A stretch of DNA of 64,000 nucleotides, taken from assembly GCA_963776205.1 (NCBI GenBank), contig CAVZLR010000008.1, positions 1 to 64,000 of the forward strand, written 5' to 3'. A program made the position numbers and the translations under genes. Source of the DNA: UBA4459 sp963776205. GTDB taxonomy: Bacteria > Bacteroidota > Bacteroidia > Bacteroidales > F082. Below the pieces are notes generated by a model, which saw only the letters and a list, made by a program, of their open reading frames with translations, searched no databases and was not told where the DNA came from. Shown here piece by piece: positions 1-7,152 of the stretch (its first letter is position 1; each line of letters starts with the position of its first letter).

Positions 1-99
1 CATTCTGAACGAAACGGAGTGACGTGAAGAATCTCCTCTGAAGTAAGCAGGAGATCCCTGCCTAGCCGTCAGGCAGGCTTCGTTGTCACTCAGGATGAC
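1..99. repeat. REP-like imperfect palindrome (empty hairpin unit)
   Basis: The left arm (1-36) starts CATTCTGAAC and ends GAATCTCCT. The right arm (50-99) is its imperfect reverse complement, starting AGGAGATCC and ending CAGGATGAC, with only about 13 bases between them. Nested in the right arm is a second perfect hairpin, CCTGCC at 57-62 against GGCAGG at 72-77. The arm sequence is the same as those at 114-153, 495-525 and 541-581, so this is one member of a local repeat family. The name REP-like is descriptive; I cannot count genomic copies here. Confidence 0.75.
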
Positions 100-113
100 A
101 AAAAAAGAGAATT

Positions 114-525
114 GTCATTCTGAATGGAGCGAAGCGAAATGAAGAATCTCCTCTGAATTAATGAAGCCAATAGGAACACATAACTACTTTGTTTACATAA
201 CAACAAACAAATCAAAAGAGTACTTTACACTGGTGTCACAAATGATTTACCAAACAGATTAGTTGAACATGAAGAAGAATCGAAGTATGGTAAAAGGAGT
301 TATGCTGGCAGATACAATGCTTATTTTTTGATCTATTACGAACACTTTGAATTTATTGAAGATGCAATTAAAAGAGAAAAGCAGATTAAGGGTTGGACAA
401 GAAAAAGAAAAGAAACACTTATTAATTCGTTTAATCCAGAATGGAGATTTTTGAATGAGGAAGTTTCCAATGATTTTTAAGTTAAACAATCTAAGAGGAG
501 ATACTTCACTATCGTTCAGTATGAC
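114..525 (+). mobile_element. GIY-YIG gene enclosed by REP-like inverted repeats
   Basis: The left arm at 114-153 (GTCATTCTGAA ... GAATCTCCTC) and the right arm at 495-525 (GAGGAGATAC ... CAGTATGAC) are inverted copies of one another once a gap of about 9 bases in the shorter arm is allowed. They lie just outside a GIY-YIG-type reading frame (161-480). The adjacent unit at 1-99 has the same arms with no gene, as expected if it were the empty form of the same element. Mobility is an inference; no target-site duplication could be identified with confidence. Confidence 0.45.
161..480 (+). pseudogene. GIY-YIG nuclease family protein (UPF0213-like), frameshifted
   Basis: From ATG at 161 the frame reads MKPIGTHNYFVYITTNKSK, carrying the first half-motif (YFVYI, the GIY equivalent). 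It then needs a shift of one base in the A-run at 214-217 to continue as RVLYTGVTNDLPNRLVEH, carrying the second half-motif (YTG, the YIG equivalent) and the conserved R and H. It ends with a basic tract and the family-typical NPEWRFLNEE near the stop at 478-480. Corrected length is about 106 residues, normal for single-domain GIY-YIG proteins of the YhbQ/UPF0213 type. These are small DNA-cleaving folds of mostly unknown cellular role. The missing A could be a homopolymer sequencing error or a real inactivation. Confidence 0.75.
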
Positions 526-540
526 AAAAAAACAACAATT

Positions 541-581
541 GTCATTCTGAATGGAGCGAAGCAGAATGAAGAATCTCCTCA
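541..581. repeat. REP-like arm (third copy)
   Basis: GTCATTCTGAATGGAGCGAA through GAATCTCCTCA repeats the arm at 114-153 with few changes and in the same orientation. No matching inverted right arm is visible downstream before the next gene, so this is a solo arm or a truncated unit. It lies only 15 bases after the right arm of the GIY-YIG cassette. Confidence 0.7.
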
Positions 582-608
582 GGAAATGGTTGAGCCCATT
601 AAGTACAA

Positions 609-654
609 AGAGTCGGGACAACTTAGAGAAAGCTCTTCTGTACTCTACGACTCT
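609..654. repeat. Short inverted repeat in the gap before the polysaccharide locus
   Basis: AGAGTCG at 609-615 is exactly complementary to CGACTCT at 648-654, with a small AGAG/CTCT hairpin between them. The surrounding stretch 582-733 holds no convincing gene; the small open frame over 586-789 has no family resemblance and overlaps the next gene. It could be a terminator-like or attenuator structure, or a remnant of another repeat. Confidence 0.3.
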
Positions 655-733
655 CACGGTGCGCCACCCTGCAAGCTATCGCAAAGGCACCTCAGAGCTA
701 AACGAAGGTTGGTAGGGGCAGCGCAGAAAAAAT

Positions 734-1896
734 ATGATCCAACAATCATTCAACAAACTGGAAGCCTACATCCGAAAGGAAAATTATAAAGGCTACGATC
801 CTTACGATACCCTCAACTCATGGAAACCCTTTCATTGGTTTGGGAAATGGGGACCGGTTTTGGCCATCCAGTTCCAGAAAAGGAATCCGGTAAATGTACG
901 GCCGCTCATAGGCATTAAAAAGGAGATCAACCCCAAAGCTTTCGGCTTATTCCTGCAAGCCTACTCCATGTTGTATCAGAAAACCAATGATCAGGCCTAC
1001 CTGGACCAGGCAACCTATTTTTTCAACTGGCTTAAAGACAATTATTCCAAAGGCTATTGCGGTAAGGGTTGGGGATACAATTTCCCCTGGGCCAGCCGTG
1101 AGAAATACCTCGATAAATATGTTCCTTCAGCAGTGGTAACAGGATTTGTCGCCAGGGGACTTTATGAATATTACCAAATCACAAAAAGCGATGAGGTATT
1201 TGAACTGCTCAATGAAGCAGGCAATTTCGTGCTTACCGAACTGCCCGTTACAAGCTTTGATGAAGGGGTATGTTTCAGTTATACCCCTGTTGCTACTGAC
1301 CTATGTTATAATGCCAGCCTGTTGGCCGCAGAAACCCTGGCACGTGTTCATGCCATCAAACCCGATAAGGAATTAAAAGATATCGCCATAGAGGCAGTCA
1401 ACTGGGTGGTATCGCGGCAAAAAGAAGATGGCAGGTGGAACTATAGTGTCGATTTGAAAACCAGCAAAGAACGGGAACAAATCGACTTCCACCAGGGCTA
1501 TGTGCTGGAAAGCATTTTTGAAATTAAAAAATTGTTGCAGATTGAAAATCCTGACATGGGAACAGGCTATTAAAAAGGGACTGGAATTTTATCAAAACAA
1601 TCAATTCTTTCCTGATGGCAGATCTTTATGGCGTTATCCAAAAGCATACCCGGTAGAGATCCATAACCAAAGCCAGGGCATCATTACCTTCAGCAAATTA
1701 GCAGGTGATAACGAAGCATATCCATCATTTCTCCAAGACGATTGCTGAATGGACGATCAGAAATATGCAGGGAAAAGACGGCCATTTCTATTACCAAAAC
1801 CATAAATACTATAAAAACAAAATATCCTATATGCGCTGGAACCAGGCATGGATGTTTCTGGCTTTAGTCACGATATTGTTTTCGGATAATAATTAA
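734..1896 (+). pseudogene. Alpha-helical toroid-type protein of the polysaccharide locus, two frameshifts
   Basis: The first frame (734-1573, 279 residues) continues after a one-base shift near 1555 as TWEQAIKKGLEFYQNNQFF, and after a second shift near 1730 as SKTIAEWTIRNMQGKDGHFY to the stop at 1894-1896. The joined product is about 387 residues of repeated amphipathic helices with W/G/Y-rich turns (GWGYNFPW, DGRWNY, YMRWNQAW), which suggests an alpha/alpha-toroid fold as in polysaccharide lyases, glycosidases and epimerases. Relatives beside DUF354 and WecB genes in Bacteroidota are sometimes annotated as delta-aminolevulinate dehydratase, which nothing in the sequence supports. It probably acts on the envelope polysaccharide, reaction unknown. 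No signal peptide is seen, so it is likely cytoplasmic. Confidence 0.65.
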
Positions 1897-1912
1897 AGCA
1901 TTAAAAGAATTT

Positions 1913-2364
1913 CGAATATCGATTAACGAACGCAGATTTAAGAAGTTAATAATGAATAAATATGATTTAGAAGAAAGATTAATTGAATTTTCAGTTTTTA
2001 TAATTGAAATAGTAAATGAAATGCCCAGTTCAAAATCTGGAAATCATTTATCAGGGCAATTGGTTCGTTCAGGTACTTCAGTTTCATTGAATTATGGAGA
2101 AGCACAAAGTGCCGAATCGAAAAGGGACTTTATTCACAAAATGAAAATAATTCTAAAGGAATTAAGAGAAACTTTCATTTGCATGAAGATTATTCATAGA
2201 AGTAAATTATTTAAAACGGAAGAAAAAATAATCAAGGCTATCAATGAGAACAATGAATTAATAGCAATTTTTGTGAAGAGTATTGAAACAGCGCAGAAGA
2301 AATAACGACTAAGTAAATTTTAATAAAGTTAAATCAAAAATCGTTAATCTTAATTCGGTGTTCG
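1913..2364. repeat. Inverted-repeat cassette around four-helix-bundle gene 1
   Basis: GATTAACGA at 1921-1929 is the exact reverse complement of TCGTTAATC at 2341-2349. The outer parts also match imperfectly: CGAATATC at 1913-1920 against the complement CGAACACC of 2357-2364. The arms sit about 20-35 bases outside the gene at 1952-2305. A transcript of the region could therefore fold into a stem with the coding sequence in its loop, the layout known for 23S rRNA intervening sequences that encode S23 proteins. The match is imperfect and AT-rich, so its significance is uncertain. Confidence 0.4.
1952..2305 (+). CDS. Four-helix bundle protein (S23/IVP family)
   Basis: This 117-residue protein has the hallmarks of the family TIGR02436 (23S rRNA-intervening-sequence protein): an LxxRxIEFS-type first helix, then SxHLxxQLxRSGTSVxxNYGEA, then a KxDFIHKMKIILKELRET helix. 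Members form pentameric four-helix bundles and resemble the Avd accessory protein of diversity-generating retroelements; their role is unknown. No signal peptide or membrane segment is present. It separates the toroid gene from the DUF354 gene and is the first of three diverged copies in 9 kb. The copies are not recent duplicates at protein level, so they were probably acquired or diverged independently. Confidence 0.9.
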   Translation: MNKYDLEERLIEFSVFIIEIVNEMPSSKSGNHLSGQLVRSGTSVSLNYGEAQSAESKRDFIHKMKIILKELRETFICMKIIHRSKLFKTEEKIIKAINENNELIAIFVKSIETAQKK

Positions 2365-2466
2365 ACATTCAAAATAAAAGAAATAGAAATTGATATTTAA
2401 ATAGAATTTCTAAAAATATTGGAGTATTTGCCTTTAAAGAAAGTTTTAATATTTCTTAATTAAAAA

Positions 2467-3528
2467 ATGAAGATTCTATTTCATCTAGGTCACCCGGCCC
2501 ATTTCCATTTATTTAAAATCACGATCAGCAATCTTAAAAATGCTGGGAACGAGATTTTTATCCTGATCAAGAAAAAGGATGTGCTGGAGGACCTGCTGGA
2601 ACAGGAGAAGATGGACTATTTCAACATATTACCCGAAGGAAGAAAAGATTCAATGATTGGCCTGGCTATTGGACAGATCAAGCAGGATGTAAGAATGTGG
2701 AAGTTCGTTAAAAAACACAAACCCGATCTGTTGGTAGGTACTTCGGTAGCGATAAGCCATGTGGGTAAACTTACTGGGCATACCATCCATCAATGTGAAT
2801 GAGGACGATGCCCATATCGTGCCCTTTTACAGCAAAATGGCCTATCCATTTGCCAGCGTCATCCTTTCTCCCGACCCTTGCAACAATGGCAAATGGGAGC
2901 ATAAAAGCGTTCACTATCAGGTTACCACGAGCTGGCCTACCTGCACCCCAATCATTTTCAGCCCGACAGGGAAATTGCGGATGCCTATATTTCAACCAGT
3001 AGTCCCTATTATATTTTACGGTTTGCCAAACTGGGAGCCCACCATGATAAAGGTATCAAAGGCATCAACAATGAAATAGCTTTGGAGATTATTGAAATAT
3101 TAAAGTCACATGGAAGAATATTGATCACCTCCGAACGTGAGCTGATCCCTGAACTGGAACAATACCGTATTGCCGTCAATCCCATCCACATGCATCATGT
3201 AATGGCCTTCGCCAGCCTGTATATTGGCGACAGCCAGACCATGGCTGCCGAAGCCGGTGTGTTGGGAACCCCTTTTATCCGATTCAATGATTTTGTGGGA
3301 GAATTGGTTACCTGAATGAGTTGGAAAACAAATACAAATTGGGCATGGGTATCAAAACCAGTGAAAGTGGATAAGTTCTTGCAAAAGGTGGAGGAAATGG
3401 CACAAAATGAACAGTTGAGAGATGAGATGAAGTTCAGACGACTGGAAATGCTGGAAGATAAAATGGATGTAGCCCAATTTCTGACTTGGTTTATTGGTCA
3501 ATACCCATATAGTATTGAAATGTGGTGA
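2467..3528 (+). pseudogene. DUF354-family glycosyltransferase-like protein, about four frameshifts
   Basis: The start MKILFHLGHPAHFHLFK and the later segments INVNEDDAHIVPFYSKMAYP, YHELAYLHPNHFQPDREIAD, GDSQTMAAEAGVLGTPFIRF and KVDKFLQKVEEMAQNEQL are collinear with DUF354 proteins (about 345 residues, GT-B-like fold related to UDP-GlcNAc 2-epimerases). They lie in alternating frames, with breaks near 2770, 2925, 3305 and 3365. DUF354 genes are a regular partner of WecB-type epimerases in polysaccharide loci, as here (wecB begins at 4057). As read, no functional protein is made. Four single-base changes in 1 kb is either a local assembly problem or real decay. The ATG at 2467 has no strong ribosome binding site, which is normal in this phylum. 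Confidence 0.8.
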
Positions 3529-3565
3529 AATTAAAACTAGATTATCTGAATGAAAATAAATAATA

Positions 3566-4019
3566 GGTTTTTGGTAATGGGTATACGGTCAAACTGGTTG
3601 TTAAAAAAATGGCAATATGGGTGAATTTAGGAAATTGGAAATTTGGCAAATAGCCAAAAAGCTTGCAATCTTAATTTATCAAGTTACAAATGAAAATGAT
3701 TTTTCAAAGGATTTTGGACTAAGAGATCAAATAAGAAAAGCTGCTGTCAGTATCTCAAGTAATATTGCAGAAGGAGAAGAATCAGGATCAAATAAAATGA
3801 GCATTAGATATTTCTATATAGCAAAAGGATCATCTGCCGAAGTACAATCCCAGGCAGAAATTGCATTTGAAATAGGATACATAAAAAAGGAAAAACTTGA
3901 TGAAATATTAGATTTATGCACTCAGATTTCTTCTAAATTATCTAAGCTAATCAGTTACAGAAAAGAGCATTAATAATAAACCCTCAAAACCTTATCCCTA
4001 ACACCCCATACCCAAAACC
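3566..4019. repeat. Inverted-repeat cassette around four-helix-bundle gene 2
   Basis: The sequence at 3566-3588 (GGTTTTTGGTAATGGGTATA...) aligns with the reverse complement of 3990-4019 (GGTTTTGGGTATGGGGTGTT...), sharing GGTTTT, GGTA and TGGG blocks. The arms enclose the S23-like gene at 3617-3973 and their sequence is unrelated to the arms of the other two cassettes. The right arm runs on into the 14-base tandem repeat at 4017-4044. The composition is low-complexity, so chance similarity cannot be excluded. Confidence 0.35.
3617..3973 (+). CDS. Four-helix bundle protein (S23/IVP family), copy 2
   Basis: This 118-residue protein begins FRKLEIWQIAKKLAILIYQV and carries the family core LRDQIRKAAVSISSNIAEGE followed by FYIAKGSSAEVQSQAEIAFE. 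That is the second subtype of TIGR02436 proteins (LxxxEVWQxA ... SIxxNIAEG ... GSxxELxTQ). It differs clearly from the copy at 1952-2305, which is of the SGTSV/NYGEA subtype. It probably forms a homopentameric helical bundle; its cellular function is unknown. It lies between the DUF354 gene and wecB in the same direction, so it may be co-transcribed with the polysaccharide genes without belonging to the pathway. Confidence 0.92.
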   Translation: MGEFRKLEIWQIAKKLAILIYQVTNENDFSKDFGLRDQIRKAAVSISSNIAEGEESGSNKMSIRYFYIAKGSSAEVQSQAEIAFEIGYIKKEKLDEILDLCTQISSKLSKLISYRKEH

Positions 4020-4044
4020 TTATACCTCAAACCCTATACCTCAA
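4017..4044. repeat. 14-base tandem repeat ahead of wecB
   Basis: ACCTTATACCTCAA (4017-4030) is followed immediately by ACCCTATACCTCAA (4031-4044), 13 of 14 bases identical. Further degenerate CCCTAA/CCCATA-like units extend back to about 3980. The tract ends 12 bases before the wecB start, where a change in repeat number could alter leader length. Confidence 0.6.
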
Positions 4045-4056
4045 ACCCATTTAAAC

Positions 4057-5199
4057 ATGAAAATAGTTTCCGTTGTCGGAGCACGTCCCAACTTCATGAA
4101 GATCGCACCCTTTAACAGGGCGATCGAAGAATATAATAAAACAGCTAAAGAAAAGATCAGGCACGTGCTGGTACATACAGGCCAGCATTACGATAGCAGC
4201 CTGAGCCAGTCATTTTTTAGTGCACTCAATATCCCGGATGCAGATGTGAACCTGCATATTGGATCAGGGACCCATGCGGAGCAGGTTGGAAATACCATGA
4301 TCACTTTCGAAAAATTGTTGAAAGTGTTGAAACCCGATTGGGTGGTAGTTGTAGGTGATGTAAATGCCACGCTGGCTTGTTCTGTCACTGCTAAAAAGGA
4401 ACATATTAAAGTGTGTCATATTGAAGCGGGTTTGCGTTCAGGAGATATGCGAATGCCTGAGGAGATCAACCGCCTGGTCACCGACCGTCTTTCGGATCTG
4501 CTGTTAACACCTGATCAAATGTCATCAGAAAACCTGAGGAAAGAAGGTATTGACGAATCAAAGATCAAATTTGTGGGCAACATCATGATCGATACTTTGG
4601 AAGCCAACAAAGACATTGCCGCAGCATTATCCTTTGAAGATATCCTGAGGGACAATGCCATGAACCGGATTTACAAAAAGCCAGTCGATTCATATGCATT
4701 GATGACCATGCACCGCCCATCCAATGTAGACCATAAAGAAGTGCTGGAACCTCTGATTGATTTTCTGTTAAATGAAGTTGCCAAAGATCAACCTTTGATA
4801 TGGCCCATGCACCCCAGAGCTGAAAAGCAGTTAAAAGAATTTCAACTCTGGGATAAGGTTATTAATCATCCAAATGTAGCATTACTTAAACCCCTGGGCT
4901 ATCATCCCATGCTTAGATTAAATATGGGAGCCAGCATCATGCTGACAGATAGTGGTGGCCTTCAGGAAGAATGCACCATTTTAGGAACCCCTTGCCTAAC
5001 TCTGAGGTGGAATACAGAACGGCCCATAACCCTTCGTGAATACGGTGGCGCCAGCGTGCTGGTAGGAAATGAAATTGAAAAGATCAGAGAGGCCTATCAT
5101 GAAACAATAGCGTTGGATGTAAAACCACAACGACCTGAATTATGGGACGGACATACCGCTGAAAGATGCTTACAAGCTATTTTAGATGCATCAAAATGA
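4057..5199 (+). CDS. wecB: UDP-N-acetylglucosamine 2-epimerase (non-hydrolysing)
   Basis: The 380-residue protein has the full family length and fold: the N-terminal VVGARPNFMKIAP signature, VHTGQHYD, VVVVGDVNATLACS, HIEAGLRSGDMRMPEEINR and the C-terminal LTDSGGLQEECTILGTPCLTLRWNTERP, which binds the UDP-sugar. It interconverts UDP-GlcNAc and UDP-ManNAc in the cytoplasm, supplying ManNAc or ManNAcA residues for surface polysaccharide. It starts at ATG 4057 and is intact, in contrast to the broken DUF354 gene upstream. In this setting it serves the capsule/exopolysaccharide rather than enterobacterial common antigen, so the symbol marks the family only. Confidence 0.95.
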   Translation: MKIVSVVGARPNFMKIAPFNRAIEEYNKTAKEKIRHVLVHTGQHYDSSLSQSFFSALNIPDADVNLHIGSGTHAEQVGNTMITFEKLLKVLKPDWVVVVGDVNATLACSVTAKKEHIKVCHIEAGLRSGDMRMPEEINRLVTDRLSDLLLTPDQMSSENLRKEGIDESKIKFVGNIMIDTLEANKDIAAALSFEDILRDNAMNRIYKKPVDSYALMTMHRPSNVDHKEVLEPLIDFLLNEVAKDQPLIWPMHPRAEKQLKEFQLWDKVINHPNVALLKPLGYHPMLRLNMGASIMLTDSGGLQEECTILGTPCLTLRWNTERPITLREYGGASVLVGNEIEKIREAYHETIALDVKPQRPELWDGHTAERCLQAILDASK

Positions 5200-5261
5200 T
5201 AAAACTCATAAAGCGTATTTGAATTATGAATATAGATTAACGAATGATGATTAGGCTAAAT

Positions 5262-5304
5262 GTAAGAGCCTGCCCGGCTTGAGGGCATTAATTAGCAGGC
5301 TTAC
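5262..5304 (+). terminator. Hairpin after wecB
   Basis: GTAAGAGCCTGC at 5262-5273 pairs with GCAGGCTTAC at 5295-5304 with a two-base bulge. It lies 60 bases after wecB. There is no T-run after the stem, so it is either a weak terminator or another repeat unit; the GCCTGC/GCAGGC core resembles the hairpin nested at 57-77. Confidence 0.4.
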
Positions 5305-5333
5305 GATGAAAAATTTCAATATTAAATCTGAGA

Positions 5334-6110
5334 ATGCTGACAACAGATTTTAAACCGGCAATATTACATCGACTTTTTGATGGTCTAAAAGCACAGGGCT
5401 ATAAATTTATCACTTTCAGTGATTATCTTAAAAATAAGAAACTTGAAAAATTTGTGATCCTCCGCCATGATGTGGAGAAACATTATGAGCATGCTTTGAG
5501 ATTCGCGGAGATTCAGAAACAATTGGGGATTAGCGGCACTTATTTTTTCAGGATGACTAAATATTACAATGCTGATGTTATCAGAAAAATAGCCAAACTA
5601 GGACATGAAACCGGATATCATTATGATGACCTTAGTAAATGTCGTGGAAATTTTGAAAAAGCCATCATTCGATTTGAGAGAAATTTAAAGAAGCTAAGAA
5701 ACATCACGGAAATAAAAACCATTTCGATGGACGGTTCACCCTGGTCAAAATACGACAACCGCAGGCTTTGGGAGAAGTATGATTATAGTGATTTTGGGAT
5801 TATTGGGGAACCCTATTTTGATGTGGATTATTCTGAAGTTGGCTACCTGACAGATACTGGAAGAAGATGGAATGGCTACAAATTTATTATCAGAGATAAA
5901 GTGAAAGATGGTATTGCTATTGATGGAATAAAACATACTAAGGATCTGATTAACTTAATGTCTGAAGGCAAATTACCAGATAAGTTATTAATCACTTTCC
6001 ATCCGCAACGCTGGACTGACAGCAAGTATTTATGGGCCAGGGAACTGATCTGGCAAAACCTGAAAAACCAGGTAAAATGGATTATGGTAAAAACAGGCAC
6101 TCAAAATTAA
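5334..6110 (+). CDS. Polysaccharide deacetylase-like protein (NodB-fold)
   Basis: A 258-residue protein with the N-terminal ILRHDVEKHYEHALRFAEIQ motif (the HD pair of the metal site), GTYFFRMTKYYN, then GHETGYHYDDLSKC, followed by TISMDGSPWSKYDNRRLWEK and LLITFHPQRWTDSKYLWARE. This is the cytoplasmic deacetylase-like family found inside capsule loci, using a (beta/alpha) barrel of the carbohydrate esterase 4 type. No signal peptide is seen. It probably removes an acyl group from a sugar precursor, substrate unknown. The start at ATG 5334 is the first in frame; the next gene begins within 4 bases of its stop, so the two are likely one transcript. Confidence 0.85.
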   Translation: MLTTDFKPAILHRLFDGLKAQGYKFITFSDYLKNKKLEKFVILRHDVEKHYEHALRFAEIQKQLGISGTYFFRMTKYYNADVIRKIAKLGHETGYHYDDLSKCRGNFEKAIIRFERNLKKLRNITEIKTISMDGSPWSKYDNRRLWEKYDYSDFGIIGEPYFDVDYSEVGYLTDTGRRWNGYKFIIRDKVKDGIAIDGIKHTKDLINLMSEGKLPDKLLITFHPQRWTDSKYLWARELIWQNLKNQVKWIMVKTGTQN

Positions 6111-6113
6111 AGT

Positions 6114-7149
6114 TTGCGAATTCAGTATAATCATATCACTAAAAAAGACCGAACTCTTTGGGATGAATTTGTTACCAATCATCAGGATGGTACTATATTT
6201 CAATCACCTGATATGTTCGACTTCTATCAAAAAGTAAAACATTATACGCCTCATATTTTCCTTGTCAAGGATGAAAAAGATAATCTGCTGGGTATTTTAC
6301 TAGCAGTGGTCATCAAAGAATATGGCGGATGGAAAGGAAAACTGTCTTCGCGGACTATTATTTATGGCGGACCATTGCTGGACGAAAATTATGAGGAAAG
6401 AAGCAAGGTTCTGGCTTCATTGCTAAACAAACTTTCTGAAACGCTTAGGGAAAAAGTCAGTTTATATTCAATTCAGAAATTTTATTGAATGGTCACAAGA
6501 ATCAGTCAAGGTTTTTGAATTGAACGGTTATCATTTTAGCGATCGCTTGAATTTACTGGTAAGCACTAAAGATCGGGTTGCCACAGAAAAAGATATCAGC
6601 AAAACTAAGTTGCGACAAATCAAGAATGGATTAGCTCAAGGCAGTATCATTCGCTCTCCGGAAAATCTTATTGAAGTGCAGGTGTTTTACGAATTGTTAA
6701 AGGAAATATACCAAAACAAAGTTCGGAAGCCTTTGCCGGATCAATCCTTTTTTGAGCAATTCTATGAAATGAGCAGGATTGGGAAATTAGGTATCATTCG
6801 ATTGATACTATTTAATGATAATATCATTGGAGGTGTGCTTTCTCCGGTCACAACCGGGAAAAATATTTATGAGTGGTATGTTTTTGGATTGGACGCATTG
6901 TACAAAAAGAATTATCCGAGTGTGCTGGCTACATGGGCACCCATTGAATACGCCTTCGAAAATAAACTGGAGCATTTTGATTTTATGGGTCTGGGAACAC
7001 CTTTAAAGCCTTATGGAGTTCGTGATTTTAAACTTCATTTCGGAAAAAATACAACCAATCCCGGCAGATTCAGTAAAATAAATAACAGATGGCTGTATAT
7101 GATTACCGAGACGTCATACAATATATTAAGACTATTTAATAAAGTATAA
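6114..7149 (+). CDS. FemAB/GNAT-like acyltransferase, one frameshift
   Basis: Two frames read as one protein. The first (TTG start at 6114) runs WDEFVTNHQDGTIFQSPDMF ... GILLAVVIKEYGGWKGKLSS. After a one-base shift near 6465 it continues YIQFRNFIEWSQESVKVFEL ... LRQIKNGLAQGSIIRSPENL ... YEWYVFGLDALYKKNYPSVL ... LEHFDFMGLGTPLKPYGVRD to 7149. The joined length is about 345 residues, normal for FemAB-related (BioF2-like acetyltransferase) proteins with two GNAT domains. Such proteins attach amino acids or acyl groups to glycans; here it would decorate the polysaccharide unit. It lies between deacetylase and sugar transferase with almost no spacing. The break (TTTATATTC) could be a sequencing error. 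Confidence 0.8.
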
Positions 7150-7152
7150 GTC

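Noticed and set aside
1..581. A CRISPR array from the repeated units
   Set aside because: Units are palindromic, irregularly spaced and change orientation; there are no uniform spacers and no cas genes.
586..789. A 67-codon + strand open frame before the toroid gene
   Set aside because: It overlaps the real gene start, has no recognisable domain, and its composition is that of the spacer containing a short inverted repeat.
734..1896. Annotating the toroid protein as delta-aminolevulinate dehydratase
   Set aside because: No porphobilinogen synthase motif is present; the helical repeat pattern fits an alpha/alpha-toroid.
1952..2305. A diversity-generating retroelement (Avd is a four-helix-bundle relative)
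   Set aside because: There is no reverse transcriptase gene and no template/variable repeat pair in the window; the proteins match the S23/IVP group better.
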